Assembly: GCA_030620925.1 (NCBI GenBank)
Contig: JAUXIQ010000112.1
Coordinates: 1-6,689 of the forward strand
Length of the DNA: 6,689 bases
Origin: JAUXIQ01 sp030620925 [NCBI: Nitrospinota bacterium]
GTDB lineage: Bacteria; JAUXIQ01
Direction of reading: 5' to 3'
In this document: positions 1 through 6,655 of the stretch, piece after piece
Layout: every line of letters begins with the position of its first letter
How positions within the stretch are numbered: the stretch's first letter is position 1
Translations under genes and position numbers: made by a program
Notes under the pieces: model-generated
The model's input: the letters and a program-made list of their open reading frames with translations, nothing else
Told to the model about the DNA's origin: nothing
Database searches by the model: none

Positions 1-190
1 GCTTTCTTCCGAAGAAGCTCAGAGACTATATGCAGACGCAAACATGGAATACCCTGCCAATTCCCGGATTGAGCCCAACCCGGAAGTGGCTTCATGGGGT
101 GAATTCAAGGCCAATCCCATTAACGTAAGCGTTTATGGTCTGTTGCAGATCTCGGCCATTCGTCTCATGGACCGGGCGGGATACAGGTAA
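1..190 (+). CDS. Iron(III)-type ABC transporter substrate-binding protein, C-terminal fragment (5' end outside window)
   Basis: Reading from base 2, 62 codons run open to a TAA at 188-190. The fragment contains NMEYPAN, then [11 protein letters not shown], and ends LMDRAGYR. This matches my knowledge of the C-terminus of FbpA/FutA/AfuA ferric-binding proteins, which carry a conserved EYP motif, a 'GxFK' stretch and a final helix ending in 'AGW/Y-K/R'. Such proteins capture ferric iron in the periplasm, or as a lipoprotein, and hand it to the permease. The signal peptide and the metal-binding tyrosines lie outside the window, so the ligand is inferred mainly from the neighbours: an FbpB-type permease 36 bp downstream, then an FbpC-type ATPase. 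Another ligand, such as thiamine or 2-aminoethylphosphonate, cannot be excluded from this fragment alone. The gene is cut by the window edge; nothing suggests it is broken. Confidence 0.82.
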   Translation, partial: LSSEEAQRLYADANMEYPANSRIEPNPEVASWGEFKANPINVSVYGLLQISAIRLMDRAGYR

Positions 191-226
191 CAGAGGTTCC
201 AATATTTAAAGGTCCGACTGGAGAAT

Positions 227-1882
227 ATGAAAGTCTCAGGTGCCATATCTCGGCGTAAAATGTTGAAGGGTAGAGGTTTGCAGGTGGGGGCCGGCGTTGC
301 CGCGGCCCTCGTAGCGGTGCCGGTGTTGGTCATACTATCCTCTCTGTTCAAACCCACCCAGGATATATGGGGGCACCTCCTCGAAAACGTCCTACCCCGC
401 ATTTTTGTTAACACGGTGAGCCTCGTAATCGGAGTATCCTTCGGTACGCTGATATTGGGCGTTGCCCTGGGATGGCTCACCGGAGCGTGCGATTTCCGGG
501 GCAGGAGGATTTTTTCGTGGGCACTCCTGCTGCCCCTTGCCATTCCAACCTACGTCATGGCCTTCGTATATCTGGGGTTGTTCGACTTTGCCGGCCCCTT
601 GCAGTCCGCGCTGGGAGACATGTTCCCCCGGAGTAATCCGCGCCTGCCTAACATCCAATCGGCAACCGGAGTGATAATAGTAATGACTCTGGCTCTCTAT
701 CCCTACGTTTACCTGCTTGCCCGAAGCGCTTTCATGACCCAGGGGTTGACCTCAATTGAGGCGGCCCGGTCGTTGGGTGCAAGCCCTGTCGGGGCTTTTT
801 TCAGGGTGGTTCTGCCAATGGCCCGGCCCTGGATAGTAGGCGGTCTGATGCTGGTGGTCATGGAAACCCTCGCTGATTTCGGGGCGGTTTCTATTTTCAA
901 TTTTGATACGTTTACCACGGCGATATATAAATCCTGGTTCGGCTTCTTTTCATTGACCGCGGCGGCGCAGCTTTCATCCATACTGGTGTTCATGGTGTTG
1001 ATAGTGGCGCTGTTGGAGCAGCGCCTTCGTCGTCAACAGCGGTACACCGGTGGTGGCGGATCGACTCCGAGTATGGCTCGCATCCAGCTCTCCGGTGTCA
1101 AGGCCTGGGCGGCTGTTGTGTTTTGTCTCCTTGTGCTTTTAACGGCATTCGCCGTTCCCTGCCTGCAGCTCATCGTTTGGAGCGCCGATTCATTCGGGAT
1201 GGAGTTCGGGACACGCTATTTGGGGTTGGTGGGCCGCACGCTTTTCCTGGCTCTGGCCGCCGCCCTGATTACTTGTTCGACAGCGCTCCTTCTGGCTTAC
1301 GCCAGACGATATCATCCGGAGCCGTTCACATTCGGCCTGACCCGTGTGGCTACCATCGGTTACGCCCTTCCCGGCACGGTGCTGGCGGTTGGCATCTTCA
1401 TACCCGTGGTTTTCACGGACAACTTTATTTCCCAAATAGTTCGCTCTGTTTTCGGCTATGACCTGAAGCCCCTTTTACAGGGGACGGTGTTTATAATGCT
1501 AATCGCCTACCTTGTGAGATTCACCGCTGCTGGATTCAATTCCGTGGACAGCGCCATGCAAAGGATCGCCCCTGGTATAGATGATGCATCAACACTTTTG
1601 GGAGCAAAGGGCCTGGCCCTCTTAAGACGCGTCCATCTTCCCATTCTCAAATCGGGCATTTTGACGGGATTGACGCTTGTTTTCGTGGACGTAATGAAGG
1701 AGATGCCCATTACGCTCATGACCAGGCCCTTCGGTTGGGATACTTTGGCTGTGAAAATTTTTGAGTTCACTTCGGAAGGGGAATGGGAACGTGCGGCTTT
1801 ACCGGCGGTGGCAATCATTCTGACCGGGCTCTTCCCTGTCATACTCCTTACGAGACACAACGAAAAACAGTTCGCAACCTGA
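227..1882 (+). CDS. fbpB: Iron(III) ABC transporter permease, fused two-domain type (FbpB family)
   Basis: This 551-aa integral membrane protein has two homologous permease halves in one chain, the usual FbpB/SfuB/HitB layout and length. About twelve hydrophobic segments are visible, roughly at residues 24-40, 62-84, 98-118, 147-165, 203-224, 245-265, 293-318, 336-358, 373-396, 418-436, 475-490 and 521-542. Each half has an EAA-type coupling loop for the ATPase: EAARSLGASP from E178 and DDASTLLGAKG from D452. Family-typical stretches are ETLADFGAVSIF (213-224) and VDVMKEMPITLMTRPF (487-502). The halves are joined by a charged, glycine-rich linker around 265-285 with TGGGG at 274-278. The ATG at 227 is preceded by GGAG at 220-223 with only 3 nt between, which is tight. 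The in-frame ATG at 260 has no better site, so 227 is kept. The ATPase gene follows after 17 bp. Iron is the likely cargo by family and context; the sequence does not prove it. Confidence 0.9.
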   Translation: MKVSGAISRRKMLKGRGLQVGAGVAAALVAVPVLVILSSLFKPTQDIWGHLLENVLPRIFVNTVSLVIGVSFGTLILGVALGWLTGACDFRGRRIFSWALLLPLAIPTYVMAFVYLGLFDFAGPLQSALGDMFPRSNPRLPNIQSATGVIIVMTLALYPYVYLLARSAFMTQGLTSIEAARSLGASPVGAFFRVVLPMARPWIVGGLMLVVMETLADFGAVSIFNFDTFTTAIYKSWFGFFSLTAAAQLSSILVFMVLIVALLEQRLRRQQRYTGGGGSTPSMARIQLSGVKAWAAVVFCLLVLLTAFAVPCLQLIVWSADSFGMEFGTRYLGLVGRTLFLALAAALITCSTALLLAYARRYHPEPFTFGLTRVATIGYALPGTVLAVGIFIPVVFTDNFISQIVRSVFGYDLKPLLQGTVFIMLIAYLVRFTAAGFNSVDSAMQRIAPGIDDASTLLGAKGLALLRRVHLPILKSGILTGLTLVFVDVMKEMPITLMTRPFGWDTLAVKIFEFTSEGEWERAALPAVAIILTGLFPVILLTRHNEKQFAT

Positions 1883-1899
1883 TCTTGAGGAGAATAAAG

Positions 1900-3024
1900 A
1901 TGCACCCCTTGCTGGAAGTCAAGAACATATCGAGTTCCTACGGCAATAAATTGGCCATAAATGATGTAAGCGTCAATCTGGAAAAAGGTGAAATCGGCTG
2001 CTTGCTGGGACCAAGCGGTTGCGGGAAGACCACCCTCCTCAGAACGATAGCAGGTTTTAAGGACATCGTCTCTGGAGATATATTGATAGAGGGCAGACGG
2101 GTCGCGGCGGAAGCGTTTTCCGTTTCACCTGAAGAGCGGGGAGTGGGGATGGTGTTTCAGGACTACGCCCTCTTTCCTCATTTGAACGTCCAGGAAAACG
2201 TGGCCTTCGGCCTTAAACATATGAAAAGGTCTGAGAAGAAGAGGAGAGTCGGCGACCTGCTTAGTGTTATAGGTCTCGAGCAGGTCAAACACAAATACCC
2301 CCACGAATTGTCAGGAGGCGAGCAGCAACGCATAGCCCTGGCAAGGTCCCTTGCACCCAGACCCCGATTGTTGCTTCTCGATGAGCCGTTTTCCAACCTG
2401 GACGTCAACATGCGCGAGCTTCTGTCAATGGAGGTGCGTAAGATCATCAAGCAGCAGAACACCACGGGGCTGGTGGTCACGCACAACCAGCACGAGGCCT
2501 TCGCCATGGCGGATAAAATCGGTGTCATTTCATGCGGTCGCATGCTGCAGTGGGACAGCGCCTACAATCTTTACCACAGGCCGTGCGGTTCCATGGTTGC
2601 CTCTTTTGTGGGAGAAGGTGTGCTGTTACCGGGGAGAGTCCTTGACGATCATCTGGTGGAATGCGGTCTGGCAGTCCTCAAAGGCCGATTTTCTTCGTCC
2701 TGTCCGGTGGGTGCCATGACGGACATCCTGATACGGCCGGAGGATGTCGTTCATGAGGATGAGAGTCCCCTGAGAGCTGTAGTGGTTCATAAAACCTTCC
2801 GGGGGCCAAACATTATTTATACTCTGTGTCTAAGCTCAGGTGATGCTGTCCTGGCTCTGTTCCCCAGCCATTACAGGCATGAGATTGGCGAGGAAATAGG
2901 TATCCGGCCGGAGGTGAAAGACATAGTTCTTTTCAAGAGGGACCATGAGGAATTAAGACGCCCTCAGGAAGTCAACCCGAAATCCATGCTTCACAATGAG
3001 TCGGAATGTCATTATAATGTTTAA
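1900..3024 (+). CDS. fbpC: Iron(III) ABC transporter ATP-binding protein (FbpC family)
   Basis: This 374-aa cytoplasmic ATPase would power the preceding permease. All ABC motifs are intact: Walker A GPSGCGKTT at 37-45, Q-loop glutamine Q87 in VFQDYALFPHL, signature LSGGEQQR at 137-144, Walker B LLLLDE at 157-162, D-loop SNLD at 165-168 and H-loop H195 in VTHNQ. A C-terminal TOBE-like domain follows (about 240-345, with ILIRPEDV at 276-283), as in FbpC/FutC and other CUT1/MOI-type ATPases. A polar tail of about 28 residues after the TOBE core ends in HNESECHYNV. The start at ATG 1900 is chosen because GAGGAG at 1887-1892 sits 7 nt upstream; the frame is open upstream to an ATG at 1783, but that would overlap the permease gene by 100 bp. 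The last codons also contain a candidate promoter for the next gene. The ferric-iron assignment rests on the family and operon; the ATPase itself does not set specificity. Confidence 0.9.
   Translation: MHPLLEVKNISSSYGNKLAINDVSVNLEKGEIGCLLGPSGCGKTTLLRTIAGFKDIVSGDILIEGRRVAAEAFSVSPEERGVGMVFQDYALFPHLNVQENVAFGLKHMKRSEKKRRVGDLLSVIGLEQVKHKYPHELSGGEQQRIALARSLAPRPRLLLLDEPFSNLDVNMRELLSMEVRKIIKQQNTTGLVVTHNQHEAFAMADKIGVISCGRMLQWDSAYNLYHRPCGSMVASFVGEGVLLPGRVLDDHLVECGLAVLKGRFSSSCPVGAMTDILIRPEDVVHEDESPLRAVVVHKTFRGPNIIYTLCLSSGDAVLALFPSHYRHEIGEEIGIRPEVKDIVLFKRDHEELRRPQEVNPKSMLHNESECHYNV
2990..3018 (+). promoter_or_regulatory. Candidate sigma70-type promoter inside the 3' end of the ATPase gene
   Basis: TTCACA at 2990-2995 matches five of six bases of the -35 consensus. 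It is separated by exactly 17 bp from a perfect -10 hexamer TATAAT at 3013-3018. Transcription would begin near 3025, just after the ATPase stop codon, giving the amidohydrolase gene at 3180 its own promoter with a leader of about 155 nt. It overlaps coding sequence, but the -10 lies in the last few codons, where AT-rich sequence begins. This is pattern matching only; activity has not been shown. Confidence 0.5.
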
Positions 3025-3179
3025 ACTTTTAAGATTAACTGGCAGGACGCGTTGGCCGTGAGCAATAATGATTAATCCTACATTTTTTGTCTCGGTTATC
3101 ATGTCAAGGAGGGGTTACTGCTTTATTAGCAGGAACTTTTTGGTTGGAATAGACTCGTATCCGAGGGGAGGGGATAAAA
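3025..3179 (+). other. AT-rich intergenic leader between the iron operon and the amidohydrolase gene
   Basis: This 155-bp gap is about 40% GC by hand count, lower than the genes on both sides. It contains no convincing gene. It has a free-standing Shine-Dalgarno-like AAGGAGGGG (3106-3114) with no usable start after it, and a small hairpin CTGCT/AGCAG (3118-3122 with 3128-3132). A longer-range pairing CTCGG (3091-3095) with CCGAG (3161-3165) is possible next to the real ribosome binding site. No known riboswitch class was recognised, and no convincing intrinsic terminator for the iron operon was found. The six-T run at 3083-3088 lacks a good stem before it. Confidence 0.4.
3166..3173 (+). promoter_or_regulatory. 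Ribosome binding site that fixes a GTG start
   Basis: The purine-rich GGGAGGGG lies 6 nt before the GTG at 3180, whereas it is 15 nt from the in-frame ATG at 3189. This favours the GTG. The frame is closed upstream by a TAG at 3150-3152, so no longer start exists. Confidence 0.6.
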
Positions 3180-4016
3180 GTGGCTGAGATGGTAAAAATC
3201 GCAGGTGTTCAGATGGACTCCAAGATAACCCAGAATGGCCTCAATCTGGAGAGGATAATGGACTATCTCCAGGAGGCGGCCGGAAACGGGGCGAAGATAG
3301 TGGTATTTCCCGAGTGCGCCCTCACCGGTTACTGCTTTAACGACCTGGAAGAGGCCAGACCCTACGCCGAGCCCATCCCCGGGCCCAGCACCGAAGCCAT
3401 GGGCGCGCTTTGCGCCAAGCTGGATGTTTATGCGGTGGTGGGCATGCTGGAGGCCGACGGCGAAGAAGTGTTTAACGCCGCCGCGCTGCTGGGGCCGCAA
3501 GGGCTGGTGGGCTCCTACAGGAAAATTCATCTCCCCTTCCTGGGCGTGGATCGCTTCGTAGCGCCGGGGGACAGACCCTTTTCGGTTTATCAAACAGGCG
3601 CCGGCAGGTTAGGCATTAACATCTGCTACGATGCGAGCTTTCCCGAAAGCTCGCGCATCATGTCCCTCCAGGGGGCAGAGCTAATCGCCCTGTCCACCAA
3701 CTGGCCCCAGGGGGTGGAGATAGTCCCCGATCACGTGATCAATACCCGCGCCCTGGAGAACAGAATAAACTATATCGCAGTTAACAGGGTCGGCGAGGAG
3801 CGAGGCTACCGTTTCTTCGGGCATGGCAAAGTGGTGGGGGCCAACGGGGCCACCATTGTAGCGGCCGGGTCCGAGGAAGAAATATTCTACGCCGAAGTAG
3901 ACATGGGGGCCGCCCGCGATAAGAAAGTGGTGACAATCCCCGGCCAGTGGGAGGTGGACAGGATGAACGACCGCCGCCCGGAGCTCTACGGCGAGCTTGT
4001 CCAACCCAACCAGTAG
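3180..4016 (+). CDS. Nitrilase-superfamily carbon-nitrogen hydrolase (amidase-like, substrate unknown)
   Basis: This 278-aa cytoplasmic enzyme is a full-length CN_hydrolase domain with no signal peptide. The catalytic triad of the superfamily is visible: Glu45 in VVFPECALTG, Lys115 in YRKIHLPF and Cys149 in INICYDASFPE. Typical flanking motifs follow: STNWP (172-176), then RALENRINYIAVNRVGEE (190-207). The C-terminal DRRPELYG (264-271) resembles the end of many amidase and carbamoylase members of the superfamily. These enzymes hydrolyse a C-N bond through a cysteine acyl-enzyme, usually releasing ammonia from an amide, carbamoyl or nitrile group. The branch, and so the substrate, cannot be told by eye. 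The GTG start has a strong ribosome binding site. The gene stands alone between a 155-bp AT-rich leader and a convergent helicase gene, so context gives no pathway clue. It is clearly richer in GC than the iron operon upstream. Confidence 0.88.
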   Translation: MAEMVKIAGVQMDSKITQNGLNLERIMDYLQEAAGNGAKIVVFPECALTGYCFNDLEEARPYAEPIPGPSTEAMGALCAKLDVYAVVGMLEADGEEVFNAAALLGPQGLVGSYRKIHLPFLGVDRFVAPGDRPFSVYQTGAGRLGINICYDASFPESSRIMSLQGAELIALSTNWPQGVEIVPDHVINTRALENRINYIAVNRVGEERGYRFFGHGKVVGANGATIVAAGSEEEIFYAEVDMGAARDKKVVTIPGQWEVDRMNDRRPELYGELVQPNQ

Positions 4017-4084
4017 TCAGCCGCGCCGCTTTCTCAACACCAGAGAGATAAATAATCGGTCTGATGCTATTGCCGGACCTCGGT

Positions 4085-6637
4085 TCATTTGTTGCCGTCG
4101 AAAAATTCCCGGACCGCCTTAAGCACTTCGTCTACAGTGCCCACAACGGTATTGCAGGGGGGAAGGGATCTGATGAACAGCTTACCGTAAGACTTTTCCA
4201 CGATCCTCCTGTCCAATATGAGCACCGCACCGCTGTCCGTGGCCTTGCGGATCAATCTCCCGAATCCCTGTTTGAACTTGATGACAGCCTGAGGCACGAT
4301 ATACTCGAGGAAGGCGTTTCCCCCCTGTTCCTCGATTTGCTGGCATCGGGCTTCCAGCACGGGCTCGGTGGGCACGCGAAAGGGCAGCCTGGCAAGGATC
4401 ACGCATTCCAGCGCCTCTCCTTCCACGTCCACCCCGTGCCAGAAGCTGTCTGTGGCGAACAGGACGGAGGTCTTGTCTCTCTTGAAAGCCTCCAGGAGCT
4501 GATGGCGTGGGCGCTGGCCCTGCTTGAGGGCGGTAATCCCCATCGCTGCAAGAGGTTCCTGCAACTGGTCGTGCACCCAGTCCAGCGACCTGTAGGAGGT
4601 GAAGAGGACGAAAGCTTTTCCGCCCGTGGCCTCCAATGTGCTGTATACGACGTCTTTCAGTGAGCCGTCGAAATTTTTCTCATTCGGTTCCGGTATGTCC
4701 GTGGGTATACCTATGATGACCTGGGTCTGGTAATCGAAGGGGGATGGGAGGAGCAGTTCTTCCATCCTGTCCTCGTCCACCAGGTCCAGGCCGAGGCGCG
4801 ATTTGAGATGCTGGAAGCTGTTGTCCACGGTGAGGGTCGCTGAGGTGAGGGCCACGGTGGGTATTCGGTCGAAGAGGTTTTCCACCAGGTCGTTAGCCAC
4901 ATCCACAGGGGAAGAGAGGATTCGGACAATTTTTGCGCCCCGTTCTCCCATCCTCCCTTCCACCCAGGCCACCTCGTTTTTGCCTCCACCGGAGAGGACT
5001 TGTAGCAGGTCGGCCCCCACGGCATCCAGCCTGTCGGCGGATACCCTCAGCTCGAAGCGTTGATCGGCCACCGGTTTTCCCACCGCCTCTTCGAGTTTTC
5101 TCGAGAGGCCGGACAGTTCTCGTGCCAACGATTTCAACTTCGCGGCGAGCTCGGAAACCTCAGTGTCCAATAAATCACTCCATCCCCGGGTGCCCACCAC
5201 CCGGGGCGTGAGGCGAAGCCTGAGCTCATCGTATTCCTGTCCTGTTTGGCGTGCGGTCTCTTCCAGAACGGCGTCGAGAGTCGCATTGGAAGTGGTCACC
5301 AATTGGCGAACGGTTGGCATGAGGCTCCTTTCCACAGTCCTCACAATGTCGTCCAGCGTCCCGCCGCCGTCCCTTAACTTGCGCAGTGCGGCGAGGAGGT
5401 AGGGCAGCAGGCCTTTTCCTCCCCCGGAGGGGCTGTACAGTCTGCCCAGCATGCGGGTCATACCCAGCCTGGTTATCTGAGTGCCGAAATATGAAGTGGC
5501 AACGTCTTCTATGGTGTGCGCTTCGTCTATGATGAGGCGTCTGTATGGCGGGAGGATGGCCAGCGCGGAGTAGGTGCCGGTGAGCCTGCGCAGGGCCGTA
5601 TCGGCGAAAAGGAGATGATGGTTCACCACCAGCAGGTCCGCCGCCGCCGCGTTTCTGCGAGCTGCGTTGACGAAGCAGCGCTTCTGGTCAGGGCAGCGGG
5701 TGCCCATGCAGTAGTCGCTCTCGGAGCAAAGTTTTTCCCATAGGGCGAGGGGCGGGACGAAGCTGAGCTCGGTGCGGCAGCCGGTGGCGGTATTCTTAAC
5801 CCACTCCAGGAGGGTGTTCAGCGTCTCCATCTCGTCCGGTTCGGCCAAAAGCTCGGGCTCCCGCTCCAGTTGGGTGGTCTTCCTCAAGCAGACGTAATTT
5901 CCCCGGCCTATTACCTGCACCGCCTTGAATTTCATATCCAGGGCTTTCTGCAGGAAGGGGATATCTTTGTGAACCAGTTGCTCCTGCAGGTTGATGGTGT
6001 TTGTGGAAATCACCACTCTCTCCCCGTTGTTCTTTGCCCAGTGGACGGCGGGAAGTAGATATGCCATAGTCTTACCCGTTCCGGTGCCCGCCTCCACCAG
6101 GGCTATGCCGTTGCGGTTAAAGGCCCGGGCCGCGGCTTCGGTCATTTTGCCCTGCTGGGGACGGTGTTCATAACCGCTCAATTTCTGTGAGATCGTTCCG
6201 CCGGGCTCCAGGAGGGAAGCTAGTTCGACGGGGTCCAGGTGCTCGGCTTGCTTTTCCTTGAAGGCTTCCACCACCACATAGGCGGAAGTAGCGTCGTTGT
6301 CTATGATGTAAAATCCCACACCGCAGTTGCCCAGGGCCGAAGCCGTGCTGATATCCGCATCAGAAGGTGTGAGTTCGCCTGAAGGGTGGTTGTGGATGAC
6401 CACCTCTCCCCGGGAGGCCGCCTCCATGATGGCGGGGGCCGAGACCTCGTTCCCCCGCGCCGCCACCCGCACCTTCCGCACGCGGTCGCCTTCGGGGAGC
6501 TTCCCAACAAAGAAAACCTCGTTGCCTCCCGTCCCGGCTATCTCCTTCCTTATGGACTCGATTGCCTGCGGTGCGATAAGTTCCTCTATGTTCTCCATGT
6601 CGTACCTTTTGCTGAATTCCGGGGCGAAGTTGTCCAT
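4085..6637 (-). CDS. dinG: DinG/XPD-family iron-sulfur DNA helicase with N-terminal JAMM (RadC-like) domain
   Basis: This 850-aa protein has two parts. Residues about 20-126 form a JAB/JAMM metalloprotease-like domain: Glu64 in GNEVSAP, HNHPSG at 82-87 (zinc ligands His82 and His84), then Ser92 and Asp95, the E-HxHPxG-SxxD pattern of RadC and JAMM proteins. Residues about 150-850 form a superfamily 2 XPD-like helicase: Walker A AGTGTGKT (183-190), iron-sulfur cysteines C250, C310, C315 and C321, DEAH (371-374), TSATL (598-602), FWHGVDVEG (732-740) and QGFGRLIR (790-797). The last three cysteines have gaps of 4 and 5 residues, as I recall for E. coli DinG. Such helicases unwind DNA 5'-3', including R-loops and damaged forks. 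ATG 6637 is used because GC-rich third positions, typical of coding, begin there right after AT-rich sequence. The ATG at 6598 (Met14) has a better ribosome site and would also keep both domains. It converges with the amidase gene, with a 68-bp gap. Confidence 0.9.
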   Translation of the reverse strand: MDNFAPEFSKRYDMENIEELIAPQAIESIRKEIAGTGGNEVFFVGKLPEGDRVRKVRVAARGNEVSAPAIMEAASRGEVVIHNHPSGELTPSDADISTASALGNCGVGFYIIDNDATSAYVVVEAFKEKQAEHLDPVELASLLEPGGTISQKLSGYEHRPQQGKMTEAAARAFNRNGIALVEAGTGTGKTMAYLLPAVHWAKNNGERVVISTNTINLQEQLVHKDIPFLQKALDMKFKAVQVIGRGNYVCLRKTTQLEREPELLAEPDEMETLNTLLEWVKNTATGCRTELSFVPPLALWEKLCSESDYCMGTRCPDQKRCFVNAARRNAAAADLLVVNHHLLFADTALRRLTGTYSALAILPPYRRLIIDEAHTIEDVATSYFGTQITRLGMTRMLGRLYSPSGGGKGLLPYLLAALRKLRDGGGTLDDIVRTVERSLMPTVRQLVTTSNATLDAVLEETARQTGQEYDELRLRLTPRVVGTRGWSDLLDTEVSELAAKLKSLARELSGLSRKLEEAVGKPVADQRFELRVSADRLDAVGADLLQVLSGGGKNEVAWVEGRMGERGAKIVRILSSPVDVANDLVENLFDRIPTVALTSATLTVDNSFQHLKSRLGLDLVDEDRMEELLLPSPFDYQTQVIIGIPTDIPEPNEKNFDGSLKDVVYSTLEATGGKAFVLFTSYRSLDWVHDQLQEPLAAMGITALKQGQRPRHQLLEAFKRDKTSVLFATDSFWHGVDVEGEALECVILARLPFRVPTEPVLEARCQQIEEQGGNAFLEYIVPQAVIKFKQGFGRLIRKATDSGAVLILDRRIVEKSYGKLFIRSLPPCNTVVGTVDEVLKAVREFFDGNK
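6605..6610 (-). promoter_or_regulatory. Possible ribosome binding site for an alternative helicase start at 6598
   Basis: On the - strand AAAAGG lies 6 nt before the in-frame ATG at 6596-6598 (Met14). No comparable site precedes the first ATG at 6635-6637. If this is the real start, the protein is 837 aa and loses only residues before the JAMM domain. The match to the Shine-Dalgarno consensus is partial. Confidence 0.3.
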
Positions 6638-6647
6638 TCGTCAGGTG

Positions 6648-6655
6648 ATAATATA
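6648..6655 (-). promoter_or_regulatory. Weak -10-like element upstream of the helicase gene
   Basis: The - strand reads TATATTAT here, in a short AT-rich stretch directly upstream of the helicase gene. The best -35 at normal spacing matches only three of six bases, and no TGn extension is present. A start of transcription near 6641 would leave almost no leader for the ATG at 6637 but about 43 nt for the ATG at 6598. It is recorded because it bears on the start choice. Confidence 0.2.

Noticed and set aside
3064-3082. Fur-box-like sequence (ATAATGAT then TAATC) in the leader after the iron operon
   Set aside because: Only about 11 of 19 positions match the Fur consensus and the second half is poor. 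It lies downstream of the iron genes, where it could not control them. AT-rich sequence gives such matches by chance.
3033-3088. Possible intrinsic terminator: GATTAA/TTAATC stem followed by six Ts
   Set aside because: The stem is six AT-rich pairs around a loop of more than 30 nt and is separated from the T run by five bases. This is too weak for a terminator.
3118-3141. Hairpin CTGCT/AGCAG followed by TTTTT as a terminator
   Set aside because: The stem is only five pairs and the T run begins four bases after it. It is recorded as leader structure, not as a terminator.
3126-3155. Second promoter candidate TTAGCA, 18 bp, TAGACT
   Set aside because: Both hexamers match only four of six bases, and the transcript would start almost on the ribosome site. 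The 2990-3018 candidate is much better.
3101-3187. Small 28-codon reading frame from ATG 3101 in the leader
   Set aside because: It has no ribosome site upstream, contains the ribosome site of the next gene, and its protein resembles nothing recognisable.
3126-3593. 155-codon - strand reading frame opposite the amidohydrolase start
   Set aside because: It is antisense to conserved nitrilase motifs and crosses the AT-rich leader. No motif or ribosome site supports it.
4017-4084. Bidirectional terminator between the convergent genes
   Set aside because: A short TTTCTC/GAGAGA stem exists, but no T run follows on either strand. No terminator can be supported.
4064-4663. 199-codon + strand reading frame antisense to the helicase C-terminal region
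   Set aside because: It lies opposite well-conserved helicase motifs, and its protein has no recognisable domain. It is a shadow of the GC-rich helicase gene, as are the other + strand frames across 4800-6660.
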